The notes beneath the pieces are model-generated. The model was not told where the DNA came from. It searched no databases and saw nothing but the letters and a program-made list of their open reading frames with translations. Below, piece after piece: positions 33,376 to 46,169 of a stretch of DNA of 64,000 nt. Location of the stretch: positions 4,402,001 through 4,466,000 of the forward strand of contig OX388341.1 in assembly GCA_947579665.1 (NCBI GenBank), written 5' to 3'. Each line of letters opens with the position of its first letter. The first letter of the stretch is position 1. Position numbers and translations under genes: made by a program. Source of the DNA: Sympetrum striolatum (lineage: Eukaryota > Arthropoda > Insecta > Odonata > Libellulidae).

Positions 33376-36300
33376 GCTTAAATCTTCAGTTTTCGATGCC
33401 TTTTTTGATCATAAATCAAGAAAAGGACGAAAATTAAGGAAAAAAAGGGGATAAAAATTGAAATTTCGCTAAAATCTTCAGTTTTCGATGCCTTTTTTGA
33501 TCATAAATCAAGAAAAGGACGAAAATTAAGGAAAAAAAGGGGATAAAAATTGAAATTTCGCTAAAATTCTCCGTTTTTGATGCTTTTCTTTATCAAAAAG
33601 CAAGAACATGACGAAAATTAAGGAAAAAAAGGGGATAAAAATTGAAATTTCGCTAAAATCTTCAGTTTTCGATGCTTTTTTTGATCATAAATCAAGAGAA
33701 GGACGAAAATTAAGGAAAAAAAGGGGATTAAAATTGAAATTTCGCTAAAATTCTCAGTTTTCGATCCTTTTTTTTATCAAAATGCAAGAAAATGACGAAA
33801 ATTAAAGAAAAAAAGGGGACAAAAATTGAAATTTCGCTAAAATTCTCCGTTTTCGTTGCTTTTTCTGATCAAAAGCAAGAAAATGACGAAATTTAAGAAA
33901 TTAAGAGGAAAAAAATTGAAAATTTTCTAAAAATATCTAATTTGTTTCTGTTTTTCATAATATCTCGATAAAATAAGGAGAATTAAGAAAAAAAGGGGAT
34001 TTAAATTAAAATTTTGCCTAAATTCTCCGTTTTCGTTGCTTTTTTTGATCAAAATGCAAGAAAATGACGAAAATTAATGGAAAAAAGGGGATAGAAATTG
34101 AAATTTTGCTAAAATTCTCCGTTTTCGATGCTTTTTTAGATCAAAATGCAAGAAAATGACGAAAAGTAAGGGAAAAAAGGAAAAAAAAATTAAATCTCGA
34201 TAAAATTCTTTATTTTCCATGCATTTTATGATCAAAATGAAAGAAAATGACGAAAATTAAGGAAAAAAGGGGATAAAAATTTAAATGCCGCTTAAATCTT
34301 CAGTTTTCGATGCCTTTTTTGATCATAAATCAAGAAAAGGACGAAAATTAAGGAAAAAAAGGGGATAAAAATTGAAATTTCGCTAAAATCTTCAGTTTTC
34401 GATTCCTTTTTTGATCATAAATCAAGAAAAGGACGAAAATTAAGGAAAAAAAGGGGATCAAAATTCTCAGTTATCCATGCTTTTTTTGATCAAAATGCAA
34501 GAAGATGACGGAAATTAAAGAAAAGAAGGGGATAAAAATTCAAATTTCGCTAAAATTCTCCGTTTTCGTTGCTTTTTCTGATTATAATACAAGAAAATGA
34601 CGAAAATTAAGGAAAAAAAGGGGATAAAAATTGAAATTTCGCTAAAATTCTCCGTTTTCGATGCTTTTTTTGATCAAAATGCAAGAATATGACGAAAATT
34701 AATGGAAAAAAGGGGATAAAAATTGAAATTTCGCAAAAATTCTTCGTTTTCGATGCTTTTTCTGATCAAAATGCAAGAAAATGACGAAAATTGAGGAAAA
34801 AAAGGGGGTTAAAATTGAAATTTCGCTAAAATTCTCCGTTTTCGATGCTTTTTTTGATCAAAATGCAAGAAAATGACGAAAATTAAGGAAAAAAAGGGGT
34901 TTAAATTGAAATTTCGCTAAAATTCTCCGTTTTCGACGTTATTTTTGATCAAAATGCAAGAAAATGACGAAAATTTAGGAAAAAAAGCGGATTAAAATTG
35001 ATAAATCGAAAAAATTCTCCGTTTTCGACACTTTTTTTGACCAAAATGCAAGAAAATGACGAAAATTAAGGAAAAAAAAGGGGATTAAAATTGATAAATC
35101 GCTAAAATTCTCCGTTTTCGATACTTTTTTTGATCAAAATGCAAGAAAATGACGAAAATTAAGGAAAAAAATGGGATAAAAATTGAAATTTCGCTAAAAT
35201 TCTCAGTTTTTCATCCTTTTTTTGATCAAAATGCAAGAAAAAGACGAAAATTAAGGAAAAAAAAGGGGTATAAAATTGAAATTTCGCTAAAATTCTCAGT
35301 TTTTGATGCTTTTTTTGATCAAAATGCATGAAAATGACGAAAATTAAGGAAAAAAGGGGAGTAAAATTGATAAATCGCTAAAATTCTCCGTTTTCGGTGC
35401 TTTTCTTGATCAAAATGCAAGAAAATGACGAAAATTAAGGAAAAAAATGGGATAAAAATTGAAATTTCGCTAAAATTCACAGTATTCGATCCTTGTTTTG
35501 ATCAAAATGCAAGAAAATTACGAGAATTGAGGAAAAAAAGGGGATCAAAATTCTCAGTTATCCATGCTTTTTTTGATCAAAATGCAAGAAAATGACGGAA
35601 ATTAAAGAAAAAAAGGGGATAAAAATTGAAATTTCGCTAAAATTCTCCGTTTTCGTTGCTTTTTCTGATTATAATTCAAGAAAATGACGAAAATTAAGGA
35701 AAAAAAGGGGGTGAAAAATGAAATTTCGCTAAAATTCTCCGTTTTCGATGCTTTTTTTGATCAAAATGCAAGAAAATGACGAAAATTAATGGAAAAAAGG
35801 GGATAAAAATTGAAATTTCGCAAAAATTCTCCGTTTTCGATGCTTTTTCTGATCAAAATGCAAGAAAATGACAAAAATTGAGGAAAAAAAGGGGGTTAAA
35901 ATTGAAATTTCGCTAAAATTCTCCGTTTTCGATGCTTTTTTTGATCAAAATGCAAGAAAATGACGAAAATTAATGGAAAAAAGGGGATAAAAATTGAAAT
36001 TTCGCCAAAATCTTCAGTTTTCGATGCTTTTTTTGATCATAAATCAAGAAAAGGACGAAAATTAAGGAAAAAAAGGGGTTTAAATTGATAAATCGCTAAA
36101 ATTCTCCGTTTTCGATGCCTTTTTTGATCATAAATCAAGAAAAGTACGAAAATTAAGGAATAAAAGGGGATAAAAATTGAAATTTCGCTAAAATTCTCCG
36201 TTTTTGATGCTTTTCTTTATCAAAAAGCAAGAAAATGACGAAAATTAAGGAAGAAAATGGGATAAAAATTGAAATTTCGCTAAAATTCTCAGTTTTTGAT

Positions 36301-38776
36301 GCTTTTTTTGATCAAAATGCATGAAAATGACGAAAATTAAGGAAAAAAGGGGAGTAAAATTGATAAATCGCTAAAATTCTCCGTTTTCGGTGCTTTTCTT
36401 GATCAAAATGCAAGAAAATGACGAAAATTAAGGAAAAAAAGGGGATAAAAATGGAAATTTCGCTAAAATCTTCTGTTTTCGATGCTTTTTTTGATCATAA
36501 ATCAAGAAAAGGACGAAAATTAAGGAAAAAAAGGGGATAAGAATTTAAATTTCGCTAAAATTAACAGTATTCGATTCTTGTTTTGATCAAAATGCAAGAA
36601 AATTACGAGAATTGAGGAAAAAAAGGGGATCAAAATTCTCAGTTATCCATGCTTTTTTTGATCAAAATGCAAGAAAATGACGGAAATTAAAGAAAAAACG
36701 GGGATAAAAATTGAAATTTCGCTAAAATTCTCCGTTTTTGTTGCTTTTTCTGATTATAATACAAAAAAATGACGAAAATTAAGGAAAAAAAGGGGGTGAA
36801 AAATGAAATTTCGCTAAAATTCTCCGTTTTCGATGCTTTTTTTGATCGAAATGCAAGAAAATGACAAAAATTAATGGAAAAAAGGGGATAAAAATTGAAA
36901 TTTCACAAAAATTCTCCGTTTTCGATGCTTTTTCGTATCAAAATGCAAGAAAATGACAAAAATTGAGGAAAAAAAGGGGGTTAAAATTGAAATTTCGCTA
37001 AAATTCTCCGTTTTCGATGCTTTTTTTGATCAAAATGCAAGAAAATGACGAAAATTAATGGAAAAAAGGGGATAAAAATTGAAATTTCGCCAAAATCTTC
37101 AGTTTTCGATGCTTTTTTTCATCATACATCAAGAAAATGACGAAAATTAAGGAAAAAAAGGGGATAAAAATTGAAATTTCGCTAAAATGCTCTGTTATTG
37201 ATGCTTTTTTTTATCAAAATGCAAGAAAATGACGAAAATTAAGGAAAAAAAGGGGATAAAAATTAAATTTTCGTTAAAATTCTCCGTTATCGACGCTTTT
37301 CTTGATCAAAATGCAAGAAAATGACGAAAATTAAGGAAAAAAGGGGTTTAAATTGATAAATCACTAAAATTCTCCGTTTTCGACGTTATTTTTGATCAAA
37401 ATGCAAGAAAATGACGAAAATTAAGGAAAAAAAGGGGATAAAAATTGAAATTTCGCTAAAATTCTCCGTTTTTGATGCTTTTCTTTATCAAAAAGCAAGA
37501 AAATGACGAAAATTAAGGAAGAAAATGGGATAAAAATTGAAATTTCGCTAAAATTCTCAGTTTTTGATGCTTTTTTTGATCAAAATGCAAGAAAATGACG
37601 AAAATTAAGGAAAAAAGGGGAGTAAAATTGATAAATCGCTAAAAATCTCCGTTTTCGGTGCTTTTTTTGATCAAAATGCAAGAAAATGACGAAAATTAAG
37701 GAAAAAAAGGGGATAAAAATGGAAATTTCGCTAAAATCTTCTGTTTTCGATGCTTTTAATGATCATAAATGAAGAAAAGGACGAAAATTAAGGAAAAAAA
37801 GGGGATAAGAATTGAAATTTCGCTAAAATTCACACTATTCGATCCTTGTTTTGATCAAAATGCAAGAAAATTACGAGAATTGAGGAAAAAAAGGAAAACA
37901 AAATTCTCAGTTATCCATGCTTTTTTTGATCAAAATGAAAGAAAATGACGGAAATTAATGAAAAAAAGGGGATAAAAATTGAAATTTCGCTAAAATTCTC
38001 CGTTTTCGTTGCTTTTTTTGATTATAATACAAGAAAATGACGAAAAATAAGGAAAAAAAGGGGTTTAAATTGATAAATCGCTAAAATTCTCCGTTTTCGA
38101 CGTTATTTTTGATCATAATGCAAGAAAATGACGAAAATTAAGGAAAAAAAGGGGATAAAAATTGAATTTTCGTTAAAATTCTCCGTTTTCGACGTTATTT
38201 TTGATCATAATGCAAAAAATGACGAAAATTTAGGAAAAAAAGGGGATTTAAATTGATAAATCGCAAAAATTCTCCGTTTTCGATACTTTTTTTGATTAAA
38301 ATGCAAGAAAATGACGAAAATTAAGGAAAAAAAGTGGTTTATATTGATAAATCGCTAAAATTCTCCGTTTTCGACGCTATTTTTGATCAAAATGCAAGAA
38401 AATTTAGGAAAAAAAGGGAATTAAAATTGGTAAATCGCTAAATTTCTCCGTTTGCGATGCTTTTTTTATCAAAATGCAAGAAAATGACGAAAATTAAGGA
38501 AAAAAAGGGGATAAAAATTGAAATTTCGCTAAAATCTTCAGTTTTCGATGCCTTTTTTGATCATCAATCAAGAAAAGGACGAAAATTAAGGAAAAAAAGG
38601 GGATAAAAATAGAAATTTCGCTAAAATTCTCCGTTTTTGATGCTTTTCTTTATCAAAAAGCAAGAAAATGACGAAAATTAAGGAAGAAAATGGGAGAAAA
38701 ATTGAAATTTCGCTAAAATTCTTAGTTTTTGATGCTTTTTTTGATCAAAATGCAAGAAAATGACGAAAATTAAGGA

Positions 38777-41700
38777 AAAAAGGGGAGTAAAATTGATAAA
38801 TCGCTAAAATTCTCCGTTTTCGGTGCTTTTCTTGATCAAAATGCAAGAAAAGGACGAAAATTAAGGAAAAAAAGGTGATAAAAATTGAAATTTCGCTAAA
38901 ATTCACAGTATTCGATCCTTGTTTTGATCAAAATGCAAGAAAATTACGAGAATTGAGGAAAAAAAGGGGATCAAAATTCTCAGTTATCCATGCTTTTTTT
39001 GATCAAAATGCAAGAAAATGACGGAAATTAAAGAAAAAAAGGGGATAAAAATTGAAATTTCGCTAAAATTCTCCGTTTTCATTGCTTTTTCTGATTATAA
39101 TACAAGAAAATGACGAAAATTAAGGAAAAAAAGGGGGTGAAAAATGAAATTTCGCTAAAATTCTCCGTTTTCGATGCTTTTTTTGATCAAAATGCAAGAA
39201 AATGACAAAATTAATGGAAAAAAGGGGATAAAAATTGAAATTTCGCAAAAATTCTCCGTTTTCGATGCTTTTTCGTATCAAAATGCAAGAAAATGACAAA
39301 AATTGAGGAAAAAAAGGGGGTTAAAATTGAAATTTCGCTAAAATTCTCCGTTTTCGATGCTTTTTTTGATCAAAATGCAAGAAAATGACGAAAATTAATG
39401 GAAAAAAGGGGATAAAAATTGAAATTTCGCCAAAATCTTCAGTTTTCGATGCTTTTTTTGATCATAAATCAAGAAAAGGACGAAAATTAAGGAAAAAAAG
39501 GGGATAAAAATTGAAATTTCGCTAAAATTCTCTGTTATTGATGCTTTTTTTTTATCAAAATGCAAGAAAATGACGAAAATTAAGGAAAAAAGGGGATAAA
39601 AATTGAATTTTCGTTAAAATTCTCCGTTTTCGACGCTTTTCTTGATCAAAATGCTAGAAAATGACGAAAATTAAGGAAAAAAAGGGGTTTAAATTGATAA
39701 ATCGCTAAAATTCTCCGTTTTCGACGTTATTTTTGATCATAATGCAAGAAAATGACGAAAATTTAGGAAAAAAAGGGGATTAAAATTGATAAATCGGCAA
39801 AATTCTCCGTTTTCGATACTTTTCTTGATCAAAATGCTAGAAAATGACGAAAATTAAGGAAAAAAAGGGGTTTAAATTGATAAATCGCTAAAATTCTCCG
39901 TTTTCGACGCTATTTTTGATCAAAATGCAAGAAAATTTAGGAAAAAAAGGGAATTAAAATTGGTAAATCGCAAAATTTCTCCGTTTGCGATGCTTTTTTT
40001 ATCAAAATGCAAGAAAATGACGAAAATTAAGGAAAGAAAGGGGATAAAAATTGAAATTTCGCTAAAATCTTCAGTTTTCGATGCCTTTTTTGATCATCAA
40101 TCAAGAAAAGGACGAAAATTAAGGAAAAAAAGGGGTTTAAATTGATAAATCGCTAAAATTCTCCGTTTTCGATGCCTTTTTTGATCATAAATCAAGAAAA
40201 GGACAAAAATTAAGGAAAAAAAGGGGATAAAAATTGAAATTTCGCTAAAATTCTCCGTTTTTGATGCTTTTCTTTATCAAAAAGCAAGAAAATGACGAAA
40301 ATTAAGGAAGAAAATGGGATAAAAATTGAAATTTCGCTAAAATTCTCAGTTTTTGATGCTTTTTTTGATCAAAATGCATGAAAATGACGAAAATTAAGGA
40401 AAAAAGGGGAGTAAAATTGATAAATCGCTAAAATTCTCCGTTTTCGGTGCTTTTCTTGATCAAAATGCAAGAAAATGACGAAAATTAAGGAAAAAGAGGG
40501 GATAAAAATGGAAATTTCGCTAAAATCTTCTGTTTTCGATGCTTTTTATGATCATAAATCAAGAAAAGGACGAAAATTAAGGAAAAAAAGGGGATAAGAA
40601 TTGAAATTTCGCTAAAATTCACAGTATTCGATCCTTGTTTTGATCAAAATGCAAGAAAATTACGAGAATTGAGGAAAAAAAGGGGATCAAAATTCTCAGT
40701 TATCCATGCTTTTTTTGATCAAAATGCAAGAAAATGACGGAAATTAAAGAAAAAAAGGGGATAAAAATTGAAATTTCGCTAAAATTCTCCGTTTTCGTTG
40801 CTTTTTCTGATTATAATACAAGAAAATGACGAAAATTAAGGAAAAAAAGGGGATAAAAATTGAAATTTCGCTAAAATTCTCCGTTTTGGATTCTTTTTTT
40901 TTTGATCAAAATGCAAGAAAATGACGAAAATTAATGGAAAAAAGGGGATAAAAATTGAAATTTCGCCAAAATCTTCAGTTATCGATGCTTTTTTTGATCA
41001 TAAATCAAGAAAAGGACGAAAATTAAGGAAAAAAGGGGAGTAAAATTGATAAATCGCTAAAATTCTCCGTTTTCGGTGCTTTTCTTGATCAAAATGCAAG
41101 AAAAGGACGAAAATTAAGGAAAAAAAGGTGATAAAAATTGAAATTTCGCTAAAATTCACAGTATTCGATCCTTGTTTTGATCAAAATGCAAGAAAATTAC
41201 GAGAATTGAGGAAAAAAAGGGGATCAAAATTCTCAGTTATCCATGCTTTTTTTGATCAAAATGCAAGAAAATGACGGAAATTAAAGAAAAAAAGGGGATA
41301 AAAATTGAAATTTCGCTAAAATTCTCCGTTTTCATTGCTTTTTCTGATTATAATACAAGAAAATGACGAAAATTAAGGAAAAAAAGGGGGTGAAAAATGA
41401 AATTTCGCTAAAATTCTCCGTTTTCGATGCTTTTTTTGATCAAAATGCAAGAAAATGACAAAATTAATGGAAAAAAGGGGATAAAAATTGAAATTTCGCT
41501 AAAATTCTCCGTTTTTGTTGCTTTTTCTGATTATAATACAAAAAAATGACGAAAATTAAGGAAAAAAAGGGGGTGAAAAATGAAATTTCGCTAAAATTCT
41601 CCGTTTTCGATGCTTTTTTTGATCAAAATGCAAGAAAATGACGAAAATTAATGGAAAAAAGGGGATAAAAATTGAAATTTCGCCAAAATCTTCAGTTTTC

Positions 41701-43283
41701 GATGCTTTTTTTGATCATAAATCAAGAAAAGGACGAAAATTAAGGAAAAAAAGGGGATAAAAATTGAAATTTCGCTAAAATTCTCTTTTATTGATGCTTT
41801 TTTTTTATCAAAATGCAAGAAAATGACGAAAATTAAGGAAAAAAGGGGATAAAAATTGAATTTTCGTTAAAATTCTCCGTTTTCGACGCTTTTCTTGATC
41901 AAAATGCTAGAAAATGACGAAAATTAAGGAAAAAAAGGGGTTTAAATTGATAAATCGCTAAAATTCTCCGTTTTCGACGTTATTTTTGATCATAATGCAA
42001 GAAAATGACGAAAATTTAGGAAAAAAAGGGGATTAAAATTGATAAATCGGCAAAATTCTCCGTTTTCGATACTTTTCTTGATCAAAATGCTAGAAAATGA
42101 CGAAAATTAAGGAAAAAAAGGGGTTTAAATTGATAAATCGCTAAAATTCTCCGTTTTCGACGCTATTTTTGATCAAAATGCAAGAAAATTTAGGAAAAAA
42201 AGGGAATTAAAATTGGTAAATCGCAAAATTTCTCCGTTTGCGATGCTTTTTTTATCAAAATGCAAGAAAATGACGAAAATTAAGGAAAGAAAGGGGATAA
42301 AAATTGAAATTTCGCTAAAATCTTCAGTTTTCGATGCCTTTTTTGATCATCAATCAAGAAAAGGACGAAAATTAAGGAAAAAAAGGGGTTTAAATTGATA
42401 AATCGCTAAAATTCTCCGTTTTCGATGCCTTTTTTGATCATAAATCAAGAAAAGGACAAAAATTAAGGAAAAAAAGGGGATAAAAATTGAAATTTCGCTA
42501 AAATTCTCCGTTTTTGATGCTTTTCTTTATCAAAAAGCAAGAAAATGACGAAAATTAAGGAAGAAAATGGGATAAAAATTGAAATTTCGCTAAAATTCTC
42601 AGTTTTTGATGCTTTTTTTGATCAAAATGCATGAAAATGACGAAAATTAAGGAAAAAAGGGGAGTAAAATTGATAAATCGCTAAAATTCTCCGTTTTCGG
42701 TGCTTTTCTTGATCAAAATGCAAGAAAATGACGAAAATTAAGGAAAAAGAGGGGATAAAAATGGAAATTTCGCTAAAATCTTCTGTTTTCGATGCTTTTT
42801 ATGATCATAAATCAAGAAAAGGACGAAAATTAAGGAAAAAAAGGGGATAAGAATTGAAATTTCGCTAAAATTCACAGTATTCGATCCTTGTTTTGATCAA
42901 AATGCAAGAAAATTACGAGAATTGAGGAAAAAAAGGGGATCAAAATTCTCAGTTATCCATGCTTTTTTTGATCAAAATGCAAGAAAATGACGGAAATTAA
43001 AGAAAAAAAGGGGATAAAAATTGAAATTTCGCTAAAATTCTCCGTTTTCGTTGCTTTTTCTGATTATAATACAAGAAAATGACGAAAATTAAGGAAAAAA
43101 AGGGGATAAAAATTGAAATTTCGCTAAAATTCTCCGTTTTGGATTCTTTTTTTTTTGATCAAAATGCAAGAAAATGACGAAAATTAATGGAAAAAAGGGG
43201 ATAAAAATTGAAATTTCGCCAAAATCTTCAGTTATCGATGCTTTTTTTGATCATAAATCAAGAAAAGGACGAAAATTAAGGAA
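38777..43283 (+). repeat. Higher-order repeat, period 2253 bp, two copies
   Basis: 38777-41029 and 41030-43283 are nearly identical. AAAGGTGATA occurs at 38871 and 41124, and an identical 61-codon chance frame at 39960 and 42213. One monomer differs entirely between the copies without changing length (about 39237-39329 against 41490-41582). Confidence 0.9.
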
Positions 43284-44080
43284 AAAAAGGGGATAAAAAT
43301 TGAAATTTCGCTAAAATTCTCCGTTTTTGATGTTTTCCTTTATCAAGAAGCAAGAAAATGACGAAAATTTAGGAAAAAATGCGATAAAAAGTGAAATTTC
43401 GCTAAAATTCTCAGTTTTTGATGCTTTTTTTGATCAAAATGCAAGAAAATGACGAAAATTAAGGAAAAAAAGGGGTATAAAATTAAATTTCGCTAAAATT
43501 CTCCGTTTTCGATGCTTTTTTTGATCAAAATGCAAGAAAATGACGAAAATTAAGGAAAAAAATGGGGACTAAAATTGATAAATCGCTAAAATTCTCCGTT
43601 TTCGGTGCTTTTTCTGATCAAAATGCAAGAAAATGACGAAAATTTAGGAAAAAAAGGGGATAAAAATGGAAATTTCGCTAAAATCTTCAGTTTTCGATGC
43701 TTTTTTTGATCATAAATCAAGAAAAGGACGAAAATTAAGGAAAAAAAGAAATAAGAATTGAAATTTCGCTAAAATTCACAGTATTCGATCCTTTTTTTTA
43801 TCAAAATGCAAGAAAATTACGAGAATTGAGGAAAAAAATGGGATAAAAATTCTCAGTTATCCATGCTTTTTTTGATCAAAATGCAAGAAAATGACGAAAA
43901 TTTAAGAAAAAAATGGATAAAAATTGAAATTTCGCAAAAATTCTCCGTTTTCGTTGCTTTTTCTGATCAAAATGCAAGAAAATGACGAAAATTAAGGAAA
44001 AAAAGGAGGTGAAAAATGAAATTTCGCTAAAATTCTCCGTTTTCGATGCTTTTTTTATCAAAAAGCAAGAAAATGACGAA

Positions 44081-44525
44081 AATTAAGGAGAAAAAGGGGA
44101 TAAAAATTGGAATTTCGCTAAATGTCTCCGTTTTTGATGCTTTTTTTATCAAAAAGCAAGAAAATGACGAAAATTAAGGAAAAAAAGGGGATAAAAATTG
44201 AAATTTCGCTAAAATCTTCAGTTTTCGATGCTTTTTTTTATCATAAATCAAGAAAAGGACGAAAATTAGGAAATAGGGGATAAAAATTGAAATTTCGCTA
44301 AAATTCTCCGTTTTCGTTGCTTTTTCTGATCAAAATGCAAGAAAATGACGAAAATTAAGGAGAAAAAGGGGATAAAAATTGGAATTTCGCTAAATGTCTC
44401 CGTTTTTGATGCTTTTTTTATCAAAAAGCAAGAAAATGACGAAAATTAAGGAAAAAAAGGGGATAAAAATTGAAATTTCGCTAAAATCTTCAGTTTTCGA
44501 TGCTTTTTTTTATCATAAATCAAGA
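44081..44525 (+). repeat. Local three-monomer duplication, period 272 bp
   Basis: AATTAAGGAGAAAAAGGGGA followed by TTGGAATTTCGCTAAATGTC occurs at 44081 and 44353, with the same following unit ending TTTTTTTTATCATAAATCAAG. Confidence 0.8.
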
Positions 44526-46169
44526 AAAGGACGAAAATTAAGGAAAAAAAGGGGATAAAAATTGAAATTTCACTAAAATTCTCTGTTAATGATGCTTTTT
44601 TTTATCAAAATGCAAGAAAATGACGAAATTAAGGAAAAAAAGGGGATAAAAATTGAATTTTCGTTAAAATTCTCCGTTTTCGACGCTTTTCTTGATCAAA
44701 ATGCAAGAAAATGACGAAAATTAAGGAAAAAAAGGGGTTTAAATTGATAAATCGCTAAAGTTCTCCGTTTTCGACGCTATTTTTGGTCATTATGCAAGAA
44801 AATGACGAAAATTTAGGAAAAAAAGTGAATTAAAATTGATAAATCGCTAAAATTCTCCGTTTTCGATCCTTTTTTTGATCAAAATGCAAGAAAATGACGA
44901 GAATTAAGGAAAAAAAGGGGATAAAAATTCTCAGTTTTCCATGCTTTTTTTTATCAAAATGCTAGAAAATGACGAAAATTAAAGAAAAAAAGGGGATAAA
45001 AATAGAAATTTCGCTAAAATTCTCCGTTTTCGTTGCTTTTTCTGATCAAAAGCAAGAAAATGACGAAAATTAAGAAATTAAGAGGAAAAAAATTGAAAAT
45101 TTTCTAAAAATATCTAATTTGTTTCTGTTTTTCATAATATCTCGATAAAATAAGGAGAATTAAGAAAAAAAGGGGATTAAAATTGAAATTTCGCTAAAAT
45201 TCTCCGTTTTCGTTGCTTTATCTGATGAAAATGCAAGAAAATGAAAAAAATTAAGGGAAAAAAAGGGGGTTAAAATCGAAATTTCGCTAAAATTCTCCGT
45301 TTTTGATATTTTTCTTTATCAAAAAGCAAGAAAATGACGAAAATTTAGGAAAAAATGGGATAAAAATTGAAATTTCGCTAAAATTCTCTGTTATTGATGC
45401 TTTTTTTTTATCAAAATGCAAGAAAATGACGAAAATTAAGGAAAAAAAGGGGATTAAAATTGAAATTTCGCTAAAATTCTCAGTTTTCGATCCTTTTTTT
45501 GATCAAAATGCAAGAAAATGACGAGAATTAAGGAAAAAAAGGGGATAAAAATTCTCAGTTTTCCATGCTTTTTTTATCAAAATGCAAGAAAATGACGAAA
45601 ATTAAAAAAAAAAGGGGATAAAAATAGAAATTTCGCTAAAATTCTCCGTTTCTGATGCTTTTCTTTATCAAAAAGCAAGAAAATGACGATAATTAAGGAA
45701 AAAAATGGGATAAAAATTGAAATTTTGCTAAAATTCTCCGTTTTCGACGCTTTTCTTGATCAAAATGCAAGAAAATGACGAAATTAAGGAAAAAAAGGGG
45801 TTTAAATTGATAAATCGTTAAAGTTCTCCGCTTTCGACGCTATTTTTGATCATTATGCAAGAAAATGACGAAAATTTAGGAAAAAAAGGGAATTAAAATT
45901 GATAAATCGCTAAAATTCTCCGTTTTCGATGCCTTTTTTGATCATAAATCAAGAAAAGTACGAAAATTAAGGAATAAAAGGGGATAAAAATTGAAATTTC
46001 GCTAAAATTCTCCGTTTTTGATGCTTTTCTTTATCAAAAAGCAAGAAAATGACGAAAATTAAGGAAAAAAGGGGAGTAAAATTGATAAATCGCTAAAATT
46101 CTCCGTTTTCGGTGCTTTTCTTGATCAAAATGCAAGAAAATGACGAAAATTAAGGAAAAAAAGGGGATA

